From: Alentia gelatinosa
Lineage: Eukaryota; Annelida; Polychaeta; Phyllodocida; Polynoidae
Assembly (NCBI GenBank): GCA_950022655.1
Contig: OX465579.1
Coordinates: 141,245,118-141,309,117 of the forward strand
Direction of reading: 5' to 3'
Length of the DNA: 64,000 bases
Below are positions 1 to 13,600 of the stretch, in pieces (the stretch's first letter is position 1; each line of letters begins with the position of its first letter). The notes under the pieces were generated by a model, which saw nothing but the letters and a program-made list of their open reading frames with translations, was not told where the DNA came from and ran no database searches. The position numbers were made by a program, and so were the translations under genes.

Positions 1-1989
1 AATATGTCCTTGTCGGCAATGGCATGGGGCGGAGTCTGTGGAGAGTCTCAAATCATTGTTATATTGACGTGAATAAGGCTAAATTAATATCATCTTTGTT
101 TGACACAAGAAAAAGAGATTACATAAACTGAATATGAAAAAGTTGATTGCCACGGACAAATGTGTAAGCGACATCTCTGTTCATAAGTATACTGACGTGC
201 CTATGATTCGAATAAACCTGTTGAACAAACTGGAACCCGCATGTTTGAAAACATAACGTATATTTAGAGAACTACCATGCCTATATTTGAAGCCTGAAGA
301 GGTACATGTATGTATGAATTATAGGTATGTTTAAATTGTTTTATTATTACATACCTTAAGATGTCCATAAATATTAAGATTTTACCGCAATAAAACGTCA
401 AATCTACTTAGTATGTGGAAGAACAAGGTACCTATTACGCACACTGTACCGCCTGATCGACATCGGGGAAGGGAACAAAACGGAGCAGCGCAGTATACTG
501 TAGTTAAAGTTAGCTTGTTCCCAAATATTCTCCGTAGATATGTGTATTTTGAAGGTGAAAGGCTTTGTTGCATCGGCAGCGTTCAGACATCTGATCGATA
601 TCATAATCGTATATACAAAATGAACACTCCATAATTCGGCACTATCACATTTCGTGACATTAGAAATACGACAGAGAACTTGCGAAGTAATGGGCCCTAT
701 ATCCGCCGCCAATAATGCTGGCGTCATTGGATTCGCTCTCCAGCCTCAGATATATGCTTCTATGTAAGCCATTTAGTCATTGTGCATTCATTTCACAGAC
801 TTACATGGTTTATACTTTTCATTTTAGAATTCAATGTGAATTATCCATGTATTTAGTGATTACAGGCGTACTGGCCATCTGGAGACTTTATAAAACGCCA
901 GAGAGCTCACAAAGCGAGCAGACGTCCACCATTTCAGAAGTTTCCGTATAGCTGAATGTACCAGTCACTCAACCAATCAGATTGTGTTATTGTTACTACA
1001 TGTTGCCATCAACTTCATGGATGGTAACCTTAAAGAATGACTCCAAGACTTCGTACTTTTACTAGCTTTATTGCTGGTGCTACTACAATGACAGCTGGCT
1101 GTGGACTGACTGGCGATGCATCTAGTTTCGTGTTTACGCGTGGGGTGACCTTGTTGATTTTTACCAAGGGATGCCCTTTGCGGAGTGTTATGTGGAGCTA
1201 GTCTGATTAGTTAGGCCAAGGGAAAGTGGACTTCTTTTTCCAAAAAGAAAAATTGGAACGTAACATTATTTCATTCCTTGTGAGAGGCGACACATACAGG
1301 GTTCTATGGTGTACTTTGCTCATAATAAATATATAACACACCTATAACAGCGGTGTGTATTCAGAGGAAGTTTGTGCACAACGAGTATACTTTCCTAGGC
1401 AGGTTACAGGTGATAAGGGAGAAGCGTGTGGCTACAGTTCAAAGGGAGCCCGATTACGTTAGAAACCAACGAACAGAAAGAGACTCAAAGGTTAGAACCG
1501 GTTTTCTCAGGGTTGAAACCCCATTTCATACACCTATAGTTGGCTCGAAAACAAAGGGTAGTATAGGTCAAAAGTTCTTTGAGTCCCGTGTGTACCTCAG
1601 TACATATATCCCCTGCTAGCAAGTACTGCGCTACATATTACTTATCTTACCTCTCTCGGTGTTCGCGCGTTCCTGACTTCTCACATAGTTCTATCTCCCT
1701 GTATTCTGGGGCAACAGAAAATAGTTCCGTAGTGAGTAGGAACTCATTTCAATAACGTATACTCAATACAAGCCTAAGATGATATATGACACAAAAAAAG
1801 TCAGTTTTTGGTGGACAGGTAAAATGGTAAACGGCAAAAATGTGGATAAAAAAAGTATGTACGAAAAGATGTTTGGGTGAAAGTATATCGCCGGTGTGGG
1901 TGACTGGAATAGTGTAGGTGCAGTGTATGAATATAAATGTAGGGCTGTATGGGTGATTCAGTGTTCAGTGTGTGGGTACATGAGTTTAT
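1..1989. other. Non-coding stretch, no recognisable feature
   Basis: I see no convincing exon, RNA gene or long repeat here. Short open frames on both strands lack codon bias, splice borders or familiar motifs. If the Ig-domain gene on the minus strand extends leftwards, this would be intronic. Confidence 0.5.
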
Positions 1990-2257
1990 CATCCACCTAA
2001 TACAAAATGTCCATAGAAAACACATGGAGAGTTTGTATGGACATACCTGGCGCATACGGTTACAATGTATGCTCCGGGTAACGCACACGAAAAAATAGTG
2101 CGTATGGGAGAATAGTGCATAACTTAAATGAACTGATATCGACATGCCACTTGCCCAGAAAAAGTGGAAAGTAAATACAATATAGACTGGTTTCAGATCA
2201 ACTCCGAGGAGCATACGCCCGCTTGTATCTGAAACCAGTCAATATTGTGTATTTATG
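1990..2257 (-). repeat. Dispersed repeat family A, copy 1
   Basis: About 270 bp that, read on the minus strand, matches 38,441-38,735 over most of its length. Both begin with the words AATACACAATATTGACTGG and TTTCAGATACAAGCGG and end near TGTTTTCTATGGACA...GTATTAGGTGGAT. This copy also has an internal inverted repeat: the word around 2,180-2,198 returns in reverse complement at 2,228-2,247. It is probably a non-autonomous DNA transposon. Terminal repeats of the whole unit and a target duplication were not resolved. Confidence 0.7.
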
Positions 2258-2504
2258 GGTTAAAGACAGGACGTAGGGAGTAGTGACTCCACATGCACAA
2301 CTCGTTGCATCAGTCTCAGGTTTATAGAACAAAATTTGCCAAAGATATATGGGTAGGACGTGGCTAAGAGTTGTCTATTATTATATACCTGTGCAAAAAC
2401 ACATACTGCCCTCTCCTACCCATGTCGTATTTATATCAGTACGACACAGTGTGCCGTACGGGGTATGTGATCACGTGACTAGATAAAATATCGCCATTTT
2501 TAGG

Positions 2505-2673
2505 TATATAATAATACGAAAACGGGCTGACTATCTTCGTACGTCAAAATACTTGGTAAAATTATTGATAACATACATCCCTCTGCCTACGGCATCGGGA
2601 TGTATCTGATCAATAATTTCACCGCGTATTTTTGACGTACGAAGATAGTAAGCCAGTTTCCGTATATTATTGC
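2505..2673. repeat. Hairpin MITE, about 76 bp arms
   Basis: The left arm (2,505-2,580) and right arm (2,598-2,673) are near-perfect reverse complements around an 17 bp loop. They share the core ACTATCTTCGTACGTCAAAA and the inner word GGATGTAT/ATACATCC. This is the form of a foldback or miniature inverted-repeat transposon. No target duplication could be settled. Confidence 0.8.
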
Positions 2674-2702
2674 ACATGCAAGTAATGAACGATTGTCATT
2701 CA

Positions 2703-2921
2703 TAAAATCGGGTCTTATAGAGTGCATGCATCAACTCGAATGTGACCGATCCAATACCATGGACAGGCAGAATCGAAACGGTGGTAATTGGCATTATCGA
2801 TGTCAATTACAGGCTTTGTCTCAGCAGCACTTCCCATGGACAAATACTACGCTGTGTGGAACCTTAGAATGTCTTCGTGTATGTATCCTTTTAATACATA
2901 ACCAAATATGACTCCTATGTA
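2703..2921 (+). repeat. Two-part repeat (units X and Y), copy 1
   Basis: Unit X (2,703-2,780) recurs in the same direction at 3,579-3,657 with about 90% identity. Unit Y (2,813-2,921) recurs inverted at 3,660-3,785. Unit Y includes the words CAGCAGCACTTCCCA and GAATGTCTTCGTGTATGTAT. A short open frame over this stretch is not evidence of a gene, because the copies differ by indels that would break it. Confidence 0.7.
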
Positions 2922-3578
2922 GTAAAAAAGCAAGCTTTTTCAGAACTGAAACTGGTGGAATGACAATGAGAACAATACTATGATATGGCACACTAAGATT
3001 TTAAAATGATAGGAATTGCAATATTACAATGCTCCTAGACAAACATTCTGTTGACAGTCAGTCTGCTATTCTAACACTCATCGAATCCAGCGCCTGACAG
3101 CAAAGTCATCCCTTACCATATTGTTCCCTCCCTCCTGCACCAAATAACCTCCCAAGAATGGCGTACACTTTGTTATATTATTACAGAAATATAATCCATA
3201 GATTTTAACTATCCACACTGGGTTTTGTGATCCAGGGATGCCAGTTGGGGTCAGACAAATTGGAAATATTATAGCTGCATAAAACAGTTATGCACACGGG
3301 ACACCGGCGATGGCATTTCGCACGTGTACATTGCTGCCAAAAACACACAAACAAAATAGCCATGCACAGTGTCTCGCACGACAGCCACGCTGGTTTATCC
3401 AACTAAATGGGCTCTCCGTATCAGGTATCAATAATGTGTGACAATTTGACCAAACACAGCCAAGGACCATAGATGTCTCTTCCATCCACGACCGTGTGGA
3501 ATATGTTGGTCTCTGCCAGGCGTGGCGTTGAGGATCTATGGGAAGGTTTAAACCAATTGTTTCTGTTCTAATACGTAG

Positions 3579-3785
3579 AATCGGGTCTTTTGGAGTGCAT
3601 GCATCAACTCAAATGTGACCGATCCAATACAATGGACAGGCAGAACCGGAATCGGACTACACAGGAGTCATATTTGGTTATGTATAAAAAAAATAATTTG
3701 GTTATGCATTAAAAGCATACATACACGAAGACATTCTAAGGTTACACACAGCTTAGTATTTGTCCCTGGGAAGTGCTGCTGAGAC
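3579..3785 (+). repeat. Two-part repeat (X direct, Y inverted), copy 2
   Basis: This holds X at 3,579-3,657 in the same orientation as copy 1 and Y at 3,660-3,785 in the opposite orientation. Y here has an extra A-rich segment and a repeated TTTGGTTATG word near 3,674-3,706. The 650 bp between the copies shows no gene. Confidence 0.7.
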
Positions 3786-3899
3786 CAAGCCTAATGGACA
3801 TCGACCGAGATTATGAAATAATATACTCCCCAAGCAGGACAAAAGGTCTGTCAGGAGAGTAACAGACATGTCCCTGGAGTGGGTCAAGGCGGCCAAGGA

Positions 3900-3988
3900 T
3901 TTAACCTGACCATAGCTAACGTAGTGTAGCTCTGGCGGCCAGTGTTTAAACTGACCATAGCTAACGTTGTGTAGCTCTGGCCGCCAGT
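3900..3988 (+). repeat. Two-copy tandem repeat, about 45 bp
   Basis: Two adjacent units share CTGACCATAGCTAACGT and GTGTAGCTCTGG and differ at a few bases. Each ends in the word GCCAGTG. Confidence 0.8.
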
Positions 3989-4013
3989 GTAGTGGGCGAC
4001 CTGGCTCTTCCAT

Positions 4014-6985
4014 TGTTAGGGTTCACCTCCCACTGGAGTATTTGCATGGAGCCCCTCATTCTGTTAGGCCAAGGTAAAGTACACACTCGTTCCTCATGAG
4101 AGAAATGGGAGTGTAATACGATGCATGAATTTGCGTCAACGGTACAACTATAATATGCCATATACATTTTATTCACTTTGGCTTTGAAAGCCAAACTGGG
4201 TCATTGTGAAGAATTCATGGCATTATCATGTCCCTCGTCCTGGCAGGGTCACTCGTAAGCGCAACAGATGTATTGCATACGACGTTGAGAAAGCCAAGAC
4301 GTAATTCTATTTATAGCATTGTAAACCCTTAATTAGTCATATGCTGAATATATTTCCGGGTATGTTACACCTTCTATAGCAAGCATGGAGCATAAGGCAG
4401 GCAATGTTGTAGGTACATACACGGTTTAGGACCCGACATGGACAACGCAAAATCTGCTTTAGTAGTTGTATTCAAGACAGGCCAACAGCGTTAAGCCGTG
4501 GTGGGAGGGGCAGCAGTGGTCAGCTCGCTGCAGCCTGTGTCCGTCCATCCAGTCCGACTACTACTTCTCCTGCTACTGTTACCAGCACCACTCGCGCTGC
4601 CTCCGCTGCTACCTCCGGTGGCAATGGAGGCGGCCTGGGAGGCGGCCGTGGCAGCGCTGACGCTACTGGTATTGGTGCTGCTGTTGGAGGCAGTGGCCCG
4701 CGGCGGGGTTGACATCCATCTGGTCGGTTGACCTTACGTGCCCTCAACTGACCCACAAACCCTGCTTTACACAACACCGGGAAAGTAGGGTAATGGCCGC
4801 GGGCACGCTGAGCGTGCATCCGACACGAGTGACCCCCCATCACCCCCCACCGCCAACTACATCCAATCCGATCAACACCAGGTCCACCGTTCGCCGAGCG
4901 CGTCTGCGCGTGAGAGAAAGGGTTACAGTGCCCTCGAACCCGGGACAAGTGCGTAATAGGGCAGCGTGAGCGGTTTGGGGCGTGGCCGGATGTACGAACG
5001 TGTTCCTAGACAGTAGGCGCCCTCATCCTCCTGCCGTTTATTGTTGCTGTTGCTGTTTAGTAATGCATTGCTGCTGTCAATGCTGTTTTGTGCTGCAGCT
5101 CATGTTTAGTGCTGCTGTTGAGTACTTGGAGCCACAACGTGGTTGACTACCGTACGAATGGATCGTGGTATTGGTCGATGACAATGCTCACATTCCAGTA
5201 TTAGGCGACCGTGATGCTAGGTTTCAAGTGTTGTATAATGATAACGACCATGCCATGCTTGCACATTGACAACAGAGCGCGAATGCTTACCTTTCCCTAA
5301 ATCAGAACCAGAAATACGGAGTGGTTGACCAAAAAGGGCATCAAGGGTTCCTCAATTCCCATTCCATACAACCTATACGCAATAGTTGTAATCGAACATC
5401 TATTTAACTAGGTTTATGAGACGTAGCTAGGAACTACCCTATGGCAACCCGATGCTGCCTTGAAAATGACAATTTCTTGTCAATTTGGAATCATATTCTC
5501 AGGTTACTCTTGTCCTGAGTATGGCAACGAGTATATACTTGGCGACCCAACCATGGAACGGATCCTAGATCCGGTCCACACTCACCAAACACAGAGCTGT
5601 TGTCAAGTGCAAACACTGAGCATATCTTTTCAGCCCAATGATTAAGACCGGGGTGGTGGGGGTGATCAAGGATTCATCCAGTTCCGACTCATCAAGCATC
5701 TAATCCCAGGCTGTCCTAAGTCCTCCTGAATTCACAAAACGATAAAAAGGTTCAAAATAAAGAGGGCTCTGCAATCGAACAGAATGCAGAATTTACTGTA
5801 ATCTGCTTGTAACCCCTTTACAAAATTTACACTAACGACAGACCATATATAACATGGGGTACTTTGTCATCATTGACATGTCATCCAATCACTCATCTAC
5901 TCAATCAGTTTCTCCTTAGTTACTATTATGTCAAAACCCCATTGAAGCCACTAATTCACATTGTCACGATTCAAAAGACGCAAATTTATACTCCCACAAC
6001 GTTGTGATCTATATCAGGTGGGGAACAGGTTATTTCGAATTCGTCCAAAATGTTCTGACAGGATATCTATCAGAGGGTTAAGCGTCGGAATGCGCCTCAA
6101 ATAATCAAGGTTTTAATTAATGTTAACTTCTCGTGTCCAGGGCAGTCTATATAACAAAACAAAGACAGTTGAGAGGTTGGCGGTGAGGGCGTGTGCCTGG
6201 TACTGACTGTCTGAGAAGAAAGCTGCTCTGGATGGCACATAATTTACGGCAACGCACCTGCTCGGACCTGCTCACCAACGAAAGCACAGAGAATCCCCTT
6301 GCCTACTGATGGGCCCACAAATATAGCACTCCAAACACTCAGGCTTCATCATCGTCCAACAAACACAGCAGAGGGAACTCCGAACCCCCATCAAAGCCAA
6401 CCAAATATATAACTGCGAACCTAAACTTTGCCAGTGCCGGGCAATTATAGCATTGGGTATACCCATCCTCTGAGTAAATGTAACCCTGAGACTTGCCAGT
6501 CTTACATCCCTAGCCACACATGCGGGGAACTGCGAGATCCTAGGCTTCTAAAGTACCCGCCACAAACAAACCACTGAGAATCCCTGTCATATTTCACGGC
6601 TAATTGGATCGGCAATGAAAACTTTCGTTCTAGCGGTACACTGAGCATTCTCGATATTTGTACCAGCCTGGAAAGATAACACTGACGGCGTTCAACCCAT
6701 TCCCGACTAGCAAGGGAACACCGCGATATGAACAGCCATCCTTGTACCAACGTAACGAGACTATCATTTTCTACTGTATCATAATTGCATCCTATCCTGA
6801 ATCACCCACATTTCAATTCCTTTTCTTGAATCTTACACGAGTTGTAGAGCAACTCACTTAGGAATACCGTTTTGAAAATCAATGTCTCTGATAACTACTA
6901 AATGGTGATAATTGCAAGGCCTAATCTGCTTTATCTGCGAAGAACTGCCGACCTCCCTACACAAGACAAACTCTTGTATTTACCG
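4014..6985. other. Mostly featureless; low-complexity GC-rich patch
   Basis: About 4,500-4,720 is GC-rich with CTG/GCC-like triplets. One plus frame reads as a Thr/Ser/Ala then Gly-rich string, so a disordered exon is possible, but no splice sites or family can be supported. The rest of the stretch shows nothing recognisable. Confidence 0.35.
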
Positions 6986-6991
6986 AATTGA

Positions 6992-7053
6992 TGTTTGTTT
7001 GTTTGTTTGTTTGTTTGTTTGTTTGTTTGTTTGTTTGTTTGTTTGTTTGTTTG
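6992..7053 (+). repeat. (TTTG)n microsatellite
   Basis: About 15 uninterrupted copies of TTTG. The word TTACCGAATTG stands on both sides, just before the array and again about 35 bp after it. Confidence 0.95.
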
Positions 7054-10000
7054 TGTAGTTTAACCACCAATTTGTTCAATTAGACTTACCGAATTGTTGT
7101 GTCTCTGTAGATCAGGAGTGGTCTCTTTTCATCACCACAACCAGCTTGCTGAGATTAGTAAACTAACTTAATTCTTGAAGGATGCTCACACAAATCTAGT
7201 TGTTTGGTTTTTCTTTTCCTTGGTTCTCAAGATAGGGACAGCATCAACCGCAATACCACGAACAATGGCAAACGTGAAAACATGATCCAAAAAAAGAGAG
7301 AACGAGAGCTTCACATGAAGATAGCAAGATGAAGCTTAAAATATTTAATGGTCCACCTACTGGGAGCGCTTTCCCAAGTTAAATGACATTTGAGAGTGCT
7401 TGGTGCAAAGGGTTACTGACCGGTTAAATGAACAGGATGTCACTGACATTACTAATTATTGTCCTCTAATTAAAGGGACGTTCCTATTTAAGATCAATGG
7501 CAATACAGGGCCCCGTGGTAGCAAAGGCTACTCTACCAGACTGCACGCAGTATATCCAGTAATAGGTGCGTTTCAACTATGTCTCACAATAAAAGTTGTT
7601 TTGTTTTTTTTAAATTTGATTTTGATTAATTACCGGGTCTTGAACATTTATTGCGGTTATAACTCATAGGGTTTGTAGTGGACAATCATGCCCCCCCCCC
7701 CCCCCCCCCCCAGTGCTGTCCACCACATCACCTTGGGTTGCAGATCATTTAATAATTTAATGGATTGGTAAAGGTACAAAAACGTCACACGTCTTGCCAT
7801 ACCCAAAGTAGAAGGTCCCTGATGAGCCAGAATCGGATGAAACCTTGTCCTTTTTAACCCCCCTCCCCAACCTGGTCTTTTTTTTTAAACATGAGCTAGT
7901 CCAAGGACCGTTCTCACAACCCATCACGGTGCTTGAATGGTGGGCACCCGATCTAGGTTCTAGGTTTGAGTTACCGTTGTCTGATCCAAACAAAGGACTT
8001 TCTAGCAATCCTGGTTTGAACTGACATGAGGTTGTCAATAACAAGTAGCACACGCTTGATGAAAGGTGGTTTGACCGCGTCATATCATCGAGGTTTGGGC
8101 GGTTTATTTTAGTCTTCTCTGATCCTTATCATTAGAAGTATGGAATGAATATATGCTAAGAATATTTGTATTCATTTGCTTGTGTGAGTTTGTGTTACAC
8201 TGCCCGACCGCGAAATACCAACACCGACCTGTAAACGTATAAGGGTGGGGAATGTATTAATGTGAAGCAACCTGAACGGCTACGTTTTTACGTGGGGTCA
8301 GTTTTCATTTTCCACTGTGTTCGGACAAATTGGATAGTTTTTTGTTCCACAGTGCTGAAATCTCGCGGAACCACACTTCAAATAACGATTGTTTTAGTCA
8401 TGATATTAACCAGAATGGTAAATCGGGCATTATATTAACATCAAAGACATTCATATAACATAAAAGTGTGTCGTCAGCTTCCTAAATATGTACCTACAAT
8501 AGGGACTGACCAGCAACTAGTGTAAAGTAGACTATGACACTTGAAAAGGCGTCGTTTACGTAGTTAGCCAGGGATTATGTATGACATGATAAACTTTGTT
8601 TTCAACAAGACTTAACAAGGCGAGGTAGGGGGTGTGGGTGGTAGACAAATTCCTGCCCTCAAGCGTTTGCATCGGTTGAAGTCCCAGAATGCTTACCATG
8701 AAATACAAACAGGAATTTGTCCCTCCATTTCTTTGTTACCTGACAATGTAGCATGAGATGGTCTACACTCAGGGTGTTGCATAGTTAGCACACATTTACC
8801 ACCTTCATTAGGCCTGAGAAGCCTGGATTGCAGGTGATGATTAGAAAGTTAGGAGACTCAGTATCACTCGGCTTCCTTTTGGGCCAAAGTGGTTTATTGT
8901 GATAGAAGACAAGTGCTCTGTCAAAGGCCTCTTTCACATATGTGTAAATACATTTGTCTTGAGAATCAGCCATAAAGAGGTTGGCATATAAAATGAATAA
9001 ATGTAGGATATACATGTACATTTGTACCATGTATGCTATATTGCTTACAATGAAATGAAAATGTTTCGACTTACAAATCACCCAGAACATGTTTTGGAAA
9101 TCGTACGTACCTGAAATAGAAGAAAAACATGTTAATGTAAAACAGATAAATAAATAGTAAATCAATCATATTTATGAAGTGTGTGATGGCAAGTGTTGTT
9201 TCATTTAGTCGTTTCCGTTTCCTTTACAACAACAGAAACACGCACACAAATGGGAAAAGTGACAGCTTTAGGCAATTGTTGAACCTGTAACATATTATTG
9301 TCAGCGATTGACCAGTAAACAGATCTATACAGCCTGACTGGCATAAGAGCAGCTCCAGAATTGACTAGCTGTGGTTGGAGGATCATCCGATTGACGCTGC
9401 TAAACCCCGAGTTAATCGTGATGACGTTATTCCCGTCTATGGCCGCCCTAGAGGCGTCGACACCGACGGCTATGTTTCAACCGTCCAATTAGTGTAAATC
9501 AGCTGCGATAAGGTACCAGGCCACGCACATTAGTCAGTGCACATTTACACTGTACTTTACAACTTTCAAGAAGCGGAGTAATGCTTCAGATGGGATCAAA
9601 TGACCAATTTCTTCCTAAGCTTTCGGATGATTTGTCAGGAATGTCAGTTAGGGTCAGAAAATGAAGTGGAAGTATCCTTCAAGTCAAATGTGCTGCCTCC
9701 GTTCTGTATAACTACATAACAGATCTTGATAAGTTCCTTGAAGAAAAGATATTACATACACGAGAAAGGGTTATTAGAGATTTCAGAATATAGTTAAGAG
9801 GATACCAAATTGTCTTCAATAAAAGCCATCAAAATGATATACCCAGTCACATTTTTCCATGAACAACATAGATTACATGGATGTCAGTTTCGGTCGGAAA
9901 ATTGCTAACTCAGGGAGACCAAACGGGTAAAACCTGTTTCTGTCGACCATGGCGATGGTCTAAGCGTTTTATTGACGGGAATATGCCTCTATCAATATCA

Positions 10001-10566
10001 TCTTCGTTTTACACACACAAAAATTCTTATATCCTAAAAATTTTATGGATTTCCATGGAACAATAGAAAAGTGACATCACCAACAAGGAGTACTAATCAT
10101 CTACTGAATCAGGTTGTGCCATGACGGCACCCTCAGCTATCACAGTTCAGGCATATGCCACGTATATAGCTCCAATTGATCTATGGGGATATGTTTTTTT
10201 TATATTCACCATATATATAGCTGATGCCCCATATCATTTGGATCACATTTGGGTAGGCATTTCTAACTTCTTATATGGATTAATCAAGATATCAGTCTTT
10301 GGGCAAGCTTGAGAATATATGCGCATTACTGTGTGTCAATTTATGAATGAAATATCTTTCGACAGCAGTTACTAGGAAAGAAATTGATGAGTGTTTGTTC
10401 TGTGTCCTCGTTCTCCATCGAGTTAGGAGTGCGCAGTAATATGAACGAGGCGGTAGCCGAGTGAATAATCTGAAGCACTCCAAACTATGGCAAATGTGAC
10501 TCAGACCAAACACGAATATATTTATGATTTTACTTTAGCCTGGAAATATTCGTCTGTTTATCACCC
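7054..10566. other. Non-coding stretch with poly-C run
   Basis: A run of 21 C occupies 7,691-7,711. Otherwise I see no exon, RNA gene or clear repeat. The open frames here have no domain signature. Confidence 0.45.
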
Positions 10567-10668
10567 GTTGAGTACGAGTTACCGTACTCGCAAGCCTGTT
10601 GAGTACGAGCTCCTAATGTTATGTCTATGGACGTTGAGTACGAGCTCCTAATGTTATGTCTATGGACG
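10567..10668 (+). repeat. Tandem repeat with a 35 bp unit
   Basis: Two identical 35 bp units (10,598-10,632 and 10,633-10,667) start GTTGAGTACGAGCTCC and end ATGTCTATGGAC. A partial, diverged unit with the same GTTGAGTACGAG start precedes them at 10,567. Confidence 0.9.
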
Positions 10669-13600
10669 TTTATACCTGGCTAAGATAAAGACGTGAATGA
10701 TGAACAGTGCGGCTGATTCACTCCAGTCCTTGGACTCTGAAAGCTGGCCGGCACATAAGGCCAATGTTAATTACGAGATATTTCGTTTTCGTAAACAGTT
10801 TATTTGGGTCTTATTTATGTTTTATCGGTTTCAGGAACACACAGACTGTTGCTTTCTCAGTAATTGTGAAGATAGGTTAAATGCAGACATTTTTTCAGTA
10901 CGTGCAGATTTTACTCTCTAAAATGCTGCAATAATGTTAACGTCTTTCGCTAATGATATTGAAATAGCTTTGTTCCTGACAAGTTGTATCGATTTTGGAG
11001 GCTATTAAAGAGTAGGTGCTCTTGAAAACAATTGAAATAAATACCGTCGGCAAAAACAAATTCGTACGTCATGTTAGCTCGCGGTGATTAGCATAACCAT
11101 AAACATGGCTGGTGAAATGAGGAATGTAGGTCAACCCCCCCCCCCTACTTTCACCTTAATGTATACATCCATGTATACGAATGCATAAATCTGACCAGCC
11201 AGGAATGCATTCTATATGTTATTCCTATCGCACGAGATTGGCCTTGATGAAATGCAATTGGGATATGGATATAACAATGTTGTATAAATATGATACCCCC
11301 TGCCAGTATGACAGTTTCCCGTGCCTAATACTGGCGGGTGCAAGGCTCGCAGTACCATTCAGGCAGCTCTCAGCGTAAACCCACCTCCTCGACCTCGTCT
11401 CCCACCCACGTCCCCTATCAGTTAAACGTGCATTACACCTAATTAGGTGCCCTAATAATCTGCGTTTGTACAACTTATGCTTAGGTTACATAGTGAGCCG
11501 CCATAAAAGGCATTTGCCAACTAGGTTTAAAAACACAATACACATGTATTAGAAAACCACCTGAGTTGTAGGAGACCTAGATTAGAAATGCGATAACTCT
11601 CATTGTCAGTATGAAGGACTTTTATGAGGCTATTATGCATGAAAATACCCGACATGATGCGGGACATTTTGACCTTATTTTTATCGTCTATAATGTATGG
11701 CCTCCCGGTTCCAGTCTGTTTCGTGCTGGGGGCATTTCCACTGAATACACACAAGAAAATCTTACCTCTATGTATCATTGGGAGGAATCTTAAATAGCTC
11801 AATGTGATCGACGATATATCAGTTGTTTATCTTGACCGTATTGTTTCAAGCGCTATACTGACCGATATTTGTTTGCTTTCCACAGAAATGCCTATCCCAT
11901 CTGAGCAACATTGACTGGCGAAGTCCTACTCGTATTTGTTATATAGGGCACAGAGTGATTGCTAGTTCCGCAAATATCCGCCAGAAAATTATGAGGGTGC
12001 AATCACCGTTATCAGTTGTTATAATCTATAGATAATATTGAGACGAGGCTACAATTCCTCTGTGGCAAGCCCCAACAAAATGTTCGGATAAAATCCATTG
12101 ATTACTGACCCCGCTACCTGGCGTTTTGAATGGCGTCGGAGGGGGGTGGGGGGGGGGGGGGGCGCAAGATAGCCGCTTCCATAGCGGATCTGAGTCAATG
12201 GACCACACTCTGTCTCATTGGCCGTCTCGGTGTTTAATTTCTGTTCTCATGTCTGTTTCCTGTGCCTCTGCGTCAGTCTGTTACCAACCCTGTGGCCATA
12301 CATGTCCAAACTCACGTGTGCCCTCCCCTCAGATTATACTTACATCGTCTGTTGTTGCCTAGGATACAAGTATATTTATTATATTACGACTTTGTGGATC
12401 CCTATGTCTCCCCATTACCAATACAATTCTTGTATTTATTGTTACGTACACACCAGTCTCCTACCGGCCCCGGTGGCCCCAGTGCGCCATATTCTGGCGC
12501 ACCGGGACACTTTTATTGTATTTTTATTAACTTTCCGTCGACTTGGCCCTAGTTGGGCCAGTAGGGTATGGTATGGAATCTAGATGCACACCTTCCCATA
12601 ATTGATTGTTGTAAAAAAGAAGTTAATAAAGCTTCATAGGGAATTTCTTTTATCACACTTACATGTTCACAACCGTTTACAGTTGTTCTTATTGAACTCA
12701 CGCTCTCGCTGCAACTGTTGGAATTCGAATAAATATCCCAGTGTGGCACATTGAGGTGGACTGGTACAACTTCCCATAGGCGATAGTGCCCCAACCAGAA
12801 GACCCCAGCACGTCCCAGTACCACAGTGCACGGCAATCTACTGAGCAAGGCACCAGCAGTTATGATTCTCATTAGTACCCGGGATGACCATGACTGCCGT
12901 GGCATATATTTGAACAGAACCTCACACATGACGGTGATGAATGTGACGTATGTATTGAGAATAATAGAGGGTGCTTTCGAACAGGTCCTCGCTCCAGATA
13001 GTGGTTAAAGCCCAACTCTTTGGAATGCCACCCCCAGCATTTGAACCATCCCGTCTTCATTTGCACTGACCCCACAATAGGGTATATAAGCAGCAGCTGT
13101 ACACAGAGGACTCACTTTTCACCAAGACACCGAGGCGTCAACATCTCCAGGCTGCTGAACATTACCACAACTACAGTGAGGAGGTTAGAACACCATAGGA
13201 CTCTAGGCTTCAGAGGTCTTTATTAGCCTATGAGATTAGGCTTTAGTTACTGTATGTGACAGGAGTTACAATAATTCACATTTCTCATAGACAGTGAGTT
13301 ACGCCTCCCCCATTCAACCCGATAATAACCAGCCCCAGTAGGAAACTGGTGTAAACGTAGCATTATGCCCCGATGAAGAGTTGTTAGAAATACTGGTAAG
13401 CTATTATAATACAAACAATCCACATGAGACTATCAAACCCCTTACAGTCTCATAGTTCTTCTTTAGGAGTTTGCATGATTATCACCACCTTTTTCAATAT
13501 AAATTCAGTATTCCATCAGAGACAAAAATGAGCCATCCATTTAGCACTGGTACAGGACACCAGAGAATACTTGTACAGCAGCAATACACAGCAGAATTCT

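Noticed and set aside
1801..2214. 137-codon minus-strand frame
   Set aside because: Half of it lies in repeat family A, whose other copy does not keep the frame.
4925..4960. tRNA-like B-box (GGTTCGAGG) on the minus strand
   Set aside because: No matching A-box or cloverleaf stems at the right distance, so neither a tRNA nor a tRNA-derived SINE can be supported.
12549..12929. 126-codon minus-strand frame
   Set aside because: No recognisable domain, and the opposite strand is equally open in parts.
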